Positions 7,113-13,992 of a DNA stretch of 48,318 nucleotides are shown piece after piece. Source of the stretch: an uncultured Collinsella sp. (lineage in GTDB: Bacteria > Actinomycetota > Coriobacteriia > Coriobacteriales > Coriobacteriaceae); contig CABUAT010000015.1 in assembly GCA_902489665.1 (NCBI GenBank), positions 1 through 48,318 of the forward strand. Direction: 5' to 3'. The first letter of the stretch is position 1; the number at the start of each line of letters is the position of its first letter. A program made the position numbers and the translations under genes. The notes under the pieces are model-generated. The model was given only the letters and a program-made list of their open reading frames with translations. It searched no databases and was not told the origin of the DNA.

Positions 7113-8414
7113 ATGGATCAGACGCAGACGAGCGAGGACGCTCCCCTGCCCATGCCAGTCACTCCCCAACCGGAGCAACCGGCCGTTTTACCGGCACAAA
7201 AGCCTCTGGTAACCATCGTGCACGCCTCGGTCGGTTCGGGCCACAAAGCCGCTGCCAACGCCATTGCGCAGGCATTTGACCTTATCCGGGGCACCAAAGG
7301 CGTCCCTGAGGATATCGAGATTGAAGTGCTCGATATCCTCGATTTTGGACGTATTAAATTTGACGGCAATAAGACCGCAGCATCTTTTACGGGGGCCACA
7401 CGCCCAATTTATGACTTGACCTGGCGTTATACGTTTACGGGGCATCTGCTCTGGGGCGGCGGCACAGCATGGTCACGAATCATGTTCCCCGCCTTCAACG
7501 AATATGTCCGCACCCGCAGGCCCATTGCCGTGGTCGCAACACACATTACGGCAGCCAATGTTGCAGTGGGCGCCCGCGTCATCACGGGCATCGATTACCC
7601 AGTCATCTGCGTGCCAACGGACTATGAAGTTGAGGGTTTTTGGCCCCACAAGGACACTGACCTGTTCTGCGTGGCTAATGAGTTTATGGCCGAAACGCTG
7701 CGTCCGCGCAAAGTGCCCGAGACAAAGATCCGCATTACGGGAATACCCATTCGAGCCGGATTCGACACCGATTACAAGCGTGAGGATGAGCTGAGCAAGT
7801 TTAATCTTCCCGTAGACAAAACCGTTGTATTGGTAATGGCCGGAGCCAGTCTGCCGCAGCCCTACGTGCGCTTCCGAGCAGCGATGGATCACACCCTCCC
7901 CTTCCTGCGCAGCTTCGAAGACATGCACTTTGTCTTTTTGCCCGGCAAGGACAAGGAATACGCCGCTCGCCTCAAGACGCTCTTCGACGCCATGAAGCTC
8001 GAAAACGTCACGGTGCTAGACTATGTCGATGACATGGCAGCCCTCATGCACGGCTGCGATCTGGCAATCCTCAAATCGGGCGGACTCACGGTCACTGAGT
8101 GCCTCTGCGCACATCTGCCGATGATCCTGCTCGGCAAATCGTACGGGCAGGAAAAAGCCAACACCACCATGCTCACCGGCATGGGCGCCAGCATGCATGT
8201 CACGACAGCACGAGAGCTCATCGTGACGCTCCGTCACCTACACGACCATCCAGAGTCACTCAAAGCCCTACTCATCAACGGCGAAGTCCTACGCCGCCCC
8301 CACGCAGCCGAAGACATCGCCATCGCAACCATGGAGCTCGTAGGAAAACCTCAAAAACGAAAACGAGCCTTCTGCCGCTTCTACTGGGGCGGAAAACCCG
8401 CGCATATCCGCTAG
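7113..8414 (+). CDS. MGDG-synthase/UgtP-type glycosyltransferase
   Basis: A 433-residue GT-B glycosyltransferase of the group containing monogalactosyldiacylglycerol synthase and Bacillus UgtP. The N-terminal domain begins with IVHASVGSGHKAAANAI (about residues 30-46), typical of the family, and includes the acceptor-side segment around THITAA. The C-terminal nucleotide-sugar domain includes VMAGAS, ILKSGGLTVTECL and an LLGKSYGQEKANT stretch. Members add a hexose to diacylglycerol at the inner membrane face, making glycolipids and lipoteichoic acid anchors. AGGGGAG precedes two adjacent ATGs (7110, 7113); spacing favours 7113. The long open frame upstream to 6696 overlaps trxB and is ignored. 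The last residues are basic. Exact sugar and acceptor are not visible. Confidence 0.85.
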   Translation: MDQTQTSEDAPLPMPVTPQPEQPAVLPAQKPLVTIVHASVGSGHKAAANAIAQAFDLIRGTKGVPEDIEIEVLDILDFGRIKFDGNKTAASFTGATRPIYDLTWRYTFTGHLLWGGGTAWSRIMFPAFNEYVRTRRPIAVVATHITAANVAVGARVITGIDYPVICVPTDYEVEGFWPHKDTDLFCVANEFMAETLRPRKVPETKIRITGIPIRAGFDTDYKREDELSKFNLPVDKTVVLVMAGASLPQPYVRFRAAMDHTLPFLRSFEDMHFVFLPGKDKEYAARLKTLFDAMKLENVTVLDYVDDMAALMHGCDLAILKSGGLTVTECLCAHLPMILLGKSYGQEKANTTMLTGMGASMHVTTARELIVTLRHLHDHPESLKALLINGEVLRRPHAAEDIAIATMELVGKPQKRKRAFCRFYWGGKPAHIR

Positions 8415-8450
8415 CGTCTTAGCGTCCGCTGCTCGGCGGGAGCCGCCCAT

Positions 8451-8478
8451 ATATCATTCCATGCTCAAACATTCTCGC
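8451..8478 (+). repeat. Truncated copy (left half) of the F-family palindromic repeat
   Basis: These 28 bases are identical to 8514-8541, the left half of the complete copy that follows: ATATCATTCCA then TGCTCAAACATTCTCGC. After that the sequence diverges, and no matching right arm exists, so this is a broken or half copy. Confidence 0.8.
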
Positions 8479-8495
8479 GGGGCGCTCGTATCCCT

Positions 8496-8598
8496 CTCGC
8501 CCGCTTCTCACACATATCATTCCATGCTCAAACATTCTCGCTTCGCTTCGCTCGCTGCGAAACTGCGCGTGGAACGATATGTGTGAGAAGCGGGCGAG
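8496..8598 (+). repeat. F-family palindromic repeat, complete copy 1
   Basis: Perfect 23-base arms at 8496-8518 and 8576-8598. Inward they continue with one A:C mismatch (A8519 with C8575) and five more pairs. The core, about 45 bases, begins TGCTCAAACATTCTCGC and ends GCTGCGAAACTGCGCG, with a short GCTTCGCTTCGCTCGC expansion in the middle. Compared with copy 2 the core is conserved, while the outer arms are different sequences. Confidence 0.85.
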
Positions 8599-8635
8599 CG
8601 GCTACTCGCTTGAAAACAACAATCAATCTTTCTGA

Positions 8636-8680
8636 TAAGCAGATGCGGCAAAGGAACAGTCCCTTTGCCGCATCTGCTTA
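8636..8680. repeat. Perfect 19-bp inverted repeat between the two F-family copies
   Basis: TAAGCAGATGCGGCAAAGG (8636-8654) pairs perfectly with 8662-8680 across a seven-base loop. Neither side has a T-run, so it is not a standard terminator, and it shares no sequence with the repeats beside it. Confidence 0.75.
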
Positions 8681-8758
8681 CTGCAATTAGTTACTTTGGT
8701 TCGCCTTTGCAGCTTCAAATTTGGGGATCCGGCGCAGCTGGTAGTGCGTAAACGTAGT

Positions 8759-8858
8759 TGACCGGCCCAGCCCGCCTATATATCGTCCCACGCGCAGTTT
8801 CGCAGCGAAGCGAGAATGTTTGAGCATGGGATGATATATAGGCGGGTCGGGCCGGTCA
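8759..8858 (-). repeat. F-family palindromic repeat, complete copy 2 (inverted)
   Basis: Thirty-two-base arms at 8759-8790 and 8827-8858 with three non-Watson-Crick positions. The core on the minus strand is 36 bases with the same ends as copy 1 (TGCTCAAACATTCTCGC ... GCTGCGAAACTGCGCG), nine bases shorter in the middle. The A:C mismatch next to the core is at the same place as in copy 1, and one neighbouring pair has changed from T:A to C:G on both sides. Confidence 0.85.
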
Positions 8859-8877
8859 GCGGACAGTACGTAAACGA

Positions 8878-9321
8878 CTAAGCGACGCCGCTAGAACCGA
8901 AACCGCCGGCTCCTCGGTCGGTTTTGTCAAGTTCTTCTACTTCTACGAGGTTGACGGTGGGGACTTCTTGGATGACTAGCTGGGCGATGCGATCGCCTTT
9001 GTTGATTTGGATGTTGTTGGTGGGGTCTAGGTTGATGAGGATGACTTTGAGTTCTCCTCGGTAGTGAGCGTCGATGAGGCCGGGCGTGTTGACTATAGAC
9101 AGGCCTTGTTTGATGGCCAAGCCGCTGCGGGGTTGGACGAAGCCGGCGTAGCCGTCGGGCAGGGCGATGGCCAGCCCAGTGGAGACCAGACGACGCTCGA
9201 AAGGCTTCAGAACGCAGTCCTCGTTGGAGCGCAGGTCCAGGCCGGCGTCTGTGGGGTGAGCGTATTTGGGAAGCTCGACGGTGGGGTCGAGACGTTTAAT
9301 GTTGACGGTAATGTTGGACAT
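8878..9321 (-). CDS. dut: dUTP diphosphatase
   Basis: A 147-residue trimeric enzyme hydrolysing dUTP to dUMP and pyrophosphate, which keeps uracil out of DNA and feeds dTMP synthesis. All five motifs are visible: motif 1 DAGLDLRS, motif 2 PRSGLA, motif 3 near GLIDAHYRGELKV, motif 4 GDRIAQLVI and the C-terminal motif 5 RGAGGFGSSG. AAGGTGATTTC precedes the ATG, and the gap to the nrdR stop is four bases, so the two genes form an operon linked to deoxynucleotide supply. Confidence 0.97.
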   Translation of the reverse strand: MSNITVNIKRLDPTVELPKYAHPTDAGLDLRSNEDCVLKPFERRLVSTGLAIALPDGYAGFVQPRSGLAIKQGLSIVNTPGLIDAHYRGELKVILINLDPTNNIQINKGDRIAQLVIQEVPTVNLVEVEELDKTDRGAGGFGSSGVA

Positions 9322-9325
9322 GAAA

Positions 9326-9769
9326 TCACCTTAGCTTGTCAAGCTCTTGCAGAAACTCATCGACGTCTTTGAAATCGCGGTAGACCGAGGCAAAACGGAT
9401 ATAGGCCACCTTATCGATCTTGGCCAAGCGCTTGAGTACCATGTCGCCCAGCTCATGGGACGTAACGGCCGTAAGCGTGCGGGAACGAAGCTCAACCTCG
9501 ATATCGTCGATAATCTCATTGAGCTTCTTGGTGTCGATATCGCGCTTGATCGTGGCGCGCATCAAGCCGACAAGCAGCTTATTGCGATCGAATCGTTGCT
9601 TGGTTCCGTCTGACTTAATAACCTCGATAGGATCTTCACAACGCTCGAATGTCGTAAAGCGATAATTGCACGAGCAGCATTCACGACGGCGCTTGATAGT
9701 GTTATTCGATTCCTGCATACGGGAATCTACGACGCGGGTATGTGCCTTGCCGCATTTAGGACAGCGCAT
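9326..9769 (-). CDS. nrdR: Transcriptional repressor NrdR
   Basis: A 147-residue regulator of ribonucleotide reductase genes. It has an N-terminal zinc ribbon (CPKC at residues 3-6 and CCSC near 32-35) and an ATP-cone at about 49-135 (VIKSDGTKQRFDRNKL) that senses ATP/dATP. It binds NrdR boxes upstream of nrd operons; none of those operons is in the window. GGAGGTACC precedes the ATG. It lies between dut and the lexA-divergent LysM gene, the same order I recall from mycobacteria. Confidence 0.97.
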   Translation of the reverse strand: MRCPKCGKAHTRVVDSRMQESNNTIKRRRECCSCNYRFTTFERCEDPIEVIKSDGTKQRFDRNKLLVGLMRATIKRDIDTKKLNEIIDDIEVELRSRTLTAVTSHELGDMVLKRLAKIDKVAYIRFASVYRDFKDVDEFLQELDKLR

Positions 9770-9818
9770 GGTACCTCCTCCAAATCGTTAACAAGGGTAC
9801 CATGCACCGGGCAAAATG

Positions 9819-10271
9819 TTATGAACGGGCAGGAACTTTAAGATCAACACCGGCATCGAGCGAACCATGCTCAAGGTGATTGACACTACGGATCAAATCG
9901 GAAGTCTCCTGCGTAGAGAGACCGTCAAGCGGATGCTCCTCGGCAAGCGACCACAGGGAATCGCCGGACTGGACACGAATCGTCTCGTACGTGACGTTGG
10001 TGACGGAATCGGCATATGCCGCATGACGGGCGCTAAAAACTGACGTTGAGATTACAAAGAACAACGTGAGCGCAACGGCAACGGCCACGATCGTCGAAGG
10101 CTTCAGGGCAACAGGAGTCGTAACCACAGATGAACGCTGGGAACGAACGGGCTTGACAGCCACCGGCTGAATAGCGGAACGTCCGCCCTTGACGACGGTA
10201 AAAGCGGGCGCAGCAGGCGTCTCGAGTTTAAGGGCGAGGTTACCCTGGACCATATTCGTTGCGTTCATCAT
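9819..10271 (-). CDS. LysM-domain membrane protein, probable SOS-induced division inhibitor
   Basis: A 150-residue protein with a cytoplasmic N-terminus, one membrane segment at about residues 57-80 (VAVAVALTLFFVISTSVF) and an external LysM domain at about 96-148 that would bind peptidoglycan. Size, topology and the position divergent from lexA match YneA of Bacillus and the Rv2719c/ChiZ and DivS genes of actinobacteria, which halt division during DNA damage. The sequences are poorly conserved, so function is inferred from context. A TTGACA/GATAAT promoter with a LexA box in its spacer controls it. Two adjacent ATGs (10271, 10268) follow GGAGAAC; either could be used. Confidence 0.75.
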   Translation of the reverse strand: MMNATNMVQGNLALKLETPAAPAFTVVKGGRSAIQPVAVKPVRSQRSSVVTTPVALKPSTIVAVAVALTLFFVISTSVFSARHAAYADSVTNVTYETIRVQSGDSLWSLAEEHPLDGLSTQETSDLIRSVNHLEHGSLDAGVDLKVPARS

Positions 10272-10339
10272 GTTCTCCTCTCGCGTGTTTTGACGAGAAC
10301 CGTTTTATCAAGCCGCGCGGACAAAATTATCTAGCGCGA

Positions 10340-10351
10340 GAACGAATGTTC
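10340..10351. promoter_or_regulatory. LexA box 1 in the lexA/LysM intergenic region
   Basis: GAACGAATGTTC, with the outer bases A and G (13 of 14 to CGAACNNNNGTTCG). It lies just downstream of the LysM gene's promoter. Confidence 0.75.
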
Positions 10352-10358
10352 GGTTATT

Positions 10359-10386
10359 ATTATCTTCGAACAGTTGTTCCTGTCAA
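10359..10386 (-). promoter_or_regulatory. Promoter of the LysM gene
   Basis: Minus strand: perfect -35 TTGACA at 10381-10386, 16-base spacer, -10 GATAAT at 10359-10364. LexA box 2 fills most of the spacer, so LexA would block RNA polymerase directly. Confidence 0.75.
10367..10380. promoter_or_regulatory. LexA box 2
   Basis: CGAACAGTTGTTCC, 13 of 14 to the Gram-positive/actinobacterial LexA consensus CGAACNNNNGTTCG, inside the LysM promoter. Confidence 0.8.
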
Positions 10387-10394
10387 GCAAAATT

Positions 10395-10408
10395 CGAACA
10401 TTTGTTTG
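10395..10408. promoter_or_regulatory. LexA box 3, proximal to lexA
   Basis: CGAACATTTGTTTG, 13 of 14 to CGAACNNNNGTTCG, 24 bases before the lexA start. It probably gives autoregulation. A weak TTGTTC/AACATT pair (10374-10379 and 10397-10402) may be the lexA promoter. Confidence 0.75.
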
Positions 10409-10431
10409 ACATGGGTAGAGAGGATGCCCTG

Positions 10432-11076
10432 ATGGCTCGCAAAATTACCAAGCGTCAGCAGCAAATTTACGACTTCATCAAGGAATATCAGCAGGAGAAA
10501 GGTTATCCGCCCAGCGTGCGCGAGATGGCTTCTGCCGTGGGCCTTTCCTCCCCCAGCACCGTGCACGCCCATCTATCTGCCCTGGAGGCGCGCGGGCTAC
10601 TCAAGCGCGATGCCACCAAACCGCGCGCCCTGGAACTCTTTAACGAGGACGGTTCCTCTGTCTCAATTTCTAAATCTGACGAGCCCACCGCACCTCGCGG
10701 AACGGTCTCGCTACCGCTCGTTGGTCGCGTCGCGGCTGGGATTCCCATTCTGGCCGAGCAGAATATAGAAGACACTTTTACTATCCCGACCGAAATCGCC
10801 ACTGATCAGGGTTCCTTTATCCTTGAGGTGCATGGGAGCTCAATGATCAATGTCGGCATCTTCAATGGCGATTACATCATCGTCCGTGAACAAAAGAGTG
10901 CCATGAACGGCGAAATTGTCGTGGCCATGATTGATGGTTCAGCGACCGTCAAGACATTCTACAAGGAGCAGGGACGCGTACGCCTGCAGCCTGAGAATGA
11001 CACCATGGAGCCTATCTATGCAACGAATCCCGTTATCTTGGGCAAAGTCGTCGGCTTGATGCGCCGGTTCTCGTAA
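10432..11076 (+). CDS. lexA: LexA repressor
   Basis: A 214-residue SOS repressor. The N-terminal winged helix-turn-helix (residues 1-65, TKRQQQIYDFIKEY ... SPSTVHAHLSALEARG) binds the boxes upstream. The C-terminal S24 peptidase domain has the Ala-Gly self-cleavage site in RVAAGIP at about residue 101, the catalytic serine in HGSSMI at about 136 and the catalytic lysine in SATVKTF at about 173. RecA filaments trigger self-cleavage. ATG 10432 has AGAGAGG at proper distance; an in-frame ATG at 10411 lacks one. Its stop overlaps the next start (TAATG). Confidence 0.97.
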   Translation: MARKITKRQQQIYDFIKEYQQEKGYPPSVREMASAVGLSSPSTVHAHLSALEARGLLKRDATKPRALELFNEDGSSVSISKSDEPTAPRGTVSLPLVGRVAAGIPILAEQNIEDTFTIPTEIATDQGSFILEVHGSSMINVGIFNGDYIIVREQKSAMNGEIVVAMIDGSATVKTFYKEQGRVRLQPENDTMEPIYATNPVILGKVVGLMRRFS

Positions 11077-11780
11077 TGCAAAAACGCATCACCATCTTTG
11101 ATACCGTCCGCGGGTTTACGATGATTTCAATGGCAGGTTTTCACGCTTGCTACGATCTCGCCTACCTGTACGACTGGGATATGCCCTGGTTTACCCAGAC
11201 CGTCTTTCAAGACATCTGGCGCGCCAGCATCAGCTGGGTATTTTTGTTTATCGCGGGTTGGATGTGCACGCTCTCACGCAACAATGCCAAACGAGCGGCC
11301 AAGTACGCTGCCGCAGCTTTGGTTGTCTGGATCGCAACAACGCTCGTATCGGTCGACGATTCAGTGAACTTTGGCATCATTTATTGCATGGCGGCGTGTA
11401 CCGCTGTGACAACCGTAGCACGACCGATGCTTAAGAAAGTGCCCAGCACGTGGGGCATTGCGATATGCCTCGCTCTCTTCGCGGCGACATGGGGCATCCC
11501 GAAATCGACCTATTCATTCCCCTATTTGGCGTGGCTAGGATTTCCCGGCCCCCGGTTTGTTTCAGGCGACTATTATCCAATCATCCCGTTCATATTCATG
11601 TATCTCACAGGATACTTTGCTGCGCGCACCGCTCAAAGATGCAAACATCCCGCCCCAAGCTGGGCCTACGCCAACCCCCTGCCGGCGCTCGCCAGCCTTG
11701 GACGTCATGCACTCCCCTTTTATCTGCTACATCAGCCCATCATACTGGGCATTTTGGAGCTCGCCTACTCGGTGCGATAA
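11076..11780 (+). CDS. DUF1624 / heparan-alpha-glucosaminide N-acetyltransferase-like membrane protein
   Basis: A 234-residue integral membrane protein with about seven hydrophobic segments. The opening RITIFDTVRGFTMISMAGFHACYDL is typical of the DUF1624/HGSNAT catalytic family, whose characterised members move acetyl groups across membranes; the bacterial substrate is unknown. It overlaps the lexA stop by one base and so is probably co-transcribed with lexA, though that may reflect chance placement and not an SOS role. Its last 16 bases overlap the 3' end of hflX on the other strand. Confidence 0.75.
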   Translation: MQKRITIFDTVRGFTMISMAGFHACYDLAYLYDWDMPWFTQTVFQDIWRASISWVFLFIAGWMCTLSRNNAKRAAKYAAAALVVWIATTLVSVDDSVNFGIIYCMAACTAVTTVARPMLKKVPSTWGIAICLALFAATWGIPKSTYSFPYLAWLGFPGPRFVSGDYYPIIPFIFMYLTGYFAARTAQRCKHPAPSWAYANPLPALASLGRHALPFYLLHQPIILGILELAYSVR

Positions 11781-13054
11781 CGCTCGAGCCGCGGTGCAAT
11801 ACGAGCCGGCAGTTTCGCCACAATACGAACGCCATCCTCAAGATATTCCTCGTGCAAAAGGGTCCCCTGCTCATGCACGACTGTGATGAGTGCACCTTCA
11901 CGATATGGAATGTCGGCGGAAAGCAGCACATCGGTGGCGGCCGCCTCGCGAGCAATGCGATCGACGAGATCGTCGAGCCCCTCGCCCGTTTGGGCCGAGA
12001 ACAGAACAGCTTCCGGATAACGACGACGGAAACTCAATCGATCGACGCTATCGAGAAGATCGATTTTATTGAACACCGTAAGCGTTAAACGCTCTCCGGC
12101 ATCGATCTCATCAAGCACGCGGTCGACAGCCTCCAGCTGCCGTTCATAGTCCTCGTCAGACGCATCTACGACTTTGAGAATTAAATCGGCACCCAACACC
12201 TCAGACAACGTCGATTTAAAGGCATCGACCAGACCATGCGGCAGCTTTTGAATAAAGCCGACGGTATCGGTAATCGTCATGCCGCGACCGCCAGGCAGGC
12301 GATATGAACGCGTCGTCGGGTCGAGCGTAGCAAACAGCTTGTCCTGCGAAAGTACCGTAGAACCGGTCAGACGATTGAGCAACGTCGATTTACCGGCATT
12401 GGTATAACCGGCTAACGCGACGCGAAACGCCGGTGACTCAATACGACTCTTGGATTGAACATCACGACGCTGTTCAACCTGCTTGATCTCACGTCGAAGC
12501 GCAGCGATCTTATTACGAATGAGGCGACGGTCGACCTCGAGCTGACTTTCGCCCTGACCAAAGCGTGAGCCGATGCCGCCGCGCGTCTGTTCCTTGGCGA
12601 GATGGCTCCACATGCCGCGCAGACGAGGCAACAGATATTGAAGCTGCGCCAGCTGTACCTGTAGGCGTCCCTCACGCGTCTGAGCATGCAGGCCAAAGAT
12701 ATCCAAGATCAGTGCCGTACGATCGATAATCTTTACCGGCTCGCCCACGGCTTTCTCCAAATAGGATTGCTGCGAGGGCGTCAGGTCGTCGTCAAAAATA
12801 ACGACATCGGCATCCATGCGATGTACCAGACCGCACAGCTCCTCTACCTTACCGGAACCGATAAATGATTTGGGATACGGCTTTACCAAACGCTGAGACA
12901 AGCGAGCCACGCACTGGGCACCAGCCGTGTGGGCAAGGCGCTCCAGCTCATCGAGCGATCGATCGAGTGGCCATGCATTGTCGCGCCACTCAACACCAAC
13001 CAAAATGGCACGCTCGGGCTCGGGTGCCGTGGGAACAAGGGGGAAACGAGCCAT
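11765..13054 (-). CDS. hflX: GTPase HflX
   Basis: A 429-residue translational GTPase that binds the ribosome and splits stalled or heat-damaged 70S particles. It has an N-terminal HflX domain (about 20-190, with the ATP-binding-like GSGKVEEL region), a coiled linker, and a G domain with G1 GYTNAGKS at about 214-221, G3 DTVGF and G4 NKID. The C-terminus is short. It lies in a tight operon after miaB and miaA, overlapping the miaA stop by one base, the common miaA-hflX arrangement. Confidence 0.95.
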   Translation of the reverse strand: MARFPLVPTAPEPERAILVGVEWRDNAWPLDRSLDELERLAHTAGAQCVARLSQRLVKPYPKSFIGSGKVEELCGLVHRMDADVVIFDDDLTPSQQSYLEKAVGEPVKIIDRTALILDIFGLHAQTREGRLQVQLAQLQYLLPRLRGMWSHLAKEQTRGGIGSRFGQGESQLEVDRRLIRNKIAALRREIKQVEQRRDVQSKSRIESPAFRVALAGYTNAGKSTLLNRLTGSTVLSQDKLFATLDPTTRSYRLPGGRGMTITDTVGFIQKLPHGLVDAFKSTLSEVLGADLILKVVDASDEDYERQLEAVDRVLDEIDAGERLTLTVFNKIDLLDSVDRLSFRRRYPEAVLFSAQTGEGLDDLVDRIAREAAATDVLLSADIPYREGALITVVHEQGTLLHEEYLEDGVRIVAKLPARIAPRLERYRTE

Positions 13055-13992
13055 TAGGCAGCCTCAATACGATGCAGGATATCAGCAACGACCTCATCGA
13101 TCGTACATTCATCCATATCGAACCACGCGATACGGTCATCGCGCTTAAACCACGAAAGCTGACGTTTGGCATAGCGACGCGAACGCATCTTGATGAGTTC
13201 GCGAGCCTCATCCATAGAAATCACGCCATTGAAAGCATCGATGATCTCTTTATAGCCAATTGCCTGCATCGACGTCAGGGCATCTCCCAGCCCCTGGCCC
13301 ATAAGACCGCGGACCTCATCGACAAGGCCCTGCTCAAACATCAGATCGACACGCAGGTTAATGCGCTCGTAGAGCACCTCGCGATTTCGCGTCAAGCCAA
13401 ACCATAGGGCGTGATAATGCTCGCGCGGAACACTAAACTGACTTTTTTGCTGCGCATAGGAGACGCCATCATCGTGCATTTCGAGCGCGCGAATCACGCG
13501 ACGAACATTATGGGGGTGGATGACCGCAGCGGACTCGGGGTCACGCTCGGCAAGCAGCGCGTGCAGCGCTTCCTCGCCTATGCGCTCGGCAAGCTCCTGA
13601 TAGCCCGCACGGCGATCGTCCTCAAGTTCACCCGAGGGAAAGTACATCTCATCAAGGGCAGCCTTGAGATACAGCCCCGTACCTCCGCAAAAAACAGGCA
13701 GGCAACCCGAACCAAGGAGACGTTCAACATGCGCGCGAGCGTCAGCCTGATAAAGCGCAGCAGAATATGCCACACCCGGCTCTACAATGTCGACGAGACG
13801 CAGTGGCGCCGCACACTCATTGGGCGCCATCTTTGCGGTACCGATGTCCATGCCGCGATAGATTTGCATCGCATCGCACGACAGCACTTCGGACGAAAGA
13901 CGAGCTGCCAAACGGTCGGCAACATCACTCTTACCAACCGCCGTCGGACCGACGATCGCAACGGCGGAAAGACCTGTCCCGGGAGAAACCAT
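13054..13992 (-). CDS. miaA: tRNA dimethylallyltransferase
   Basis: A 312-residue enzyme that transfers a dimethylallyl group from DMAPP to N6 of A37 in tRNAs reading codons that start with U, giving i6A. P-loop GPTAVGKS is at about residues 14-21, followed by the family's SCDAMQIYRGMDIGTAK and the tRNA-binding CGGTGLY segment. Its start overlaps the miaB stop (TAATG) and its stop overlaps the hflX start, so the three are translationally coupled. MiaB uses its product. Confidence 0.97.
   Translation of the reverse strand: MVSPGTGLSAVAIVGPTAVGKSDVADRLAARLSSEVLSCDAMQIYRGMDIGTAKMAPNECAAPLRLVDIVEPGVAYSAALYQADARAHVERLLGSGCLPVFCGGTGLYLKAALDEMYFPSGELEDDRRAGYQELAERIGEEALHALLAERDPESAAVIHPHNVRRVIRALEMHDDGVSYAQQKSQFSVPREHYHALWFGLTRNREVLYERINLRVDLMFEQGLVDEVRGLMGQGLGDALTSMQAIGYKEIIDAFNGVISMDEARELIKMRSRRYAKRQLSWFKRDDRIAWFDMDECTIDEVVADILHRIEAA

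Larger units (their letters stand above)
8415..8877. other. Gene-free repeat region between the glycosyltransferase gene and dut
   Basis: No coding frame with support. It holds a truncated palindromic repeat (8451-8478), two full copies in opposite orientation (8496-8598 and 8759-8858), and an unrelated 19-bp perfect hairpin (8636-8680). The two flanking genes converge on it, so it may also serve to end their transcripts, though no classical terminator with a T-run is visible. Confidence 0.7.

Noticed and set aside
8636..8680. Ordinary intrinsic terminator
   Set aside because: No T-run follows the stem on either strand.
8451..8858. CRISPR-like array
   Set aside because: Repeats are few, differ in orientation and length, and have no regular spacers; no cas genes are near.
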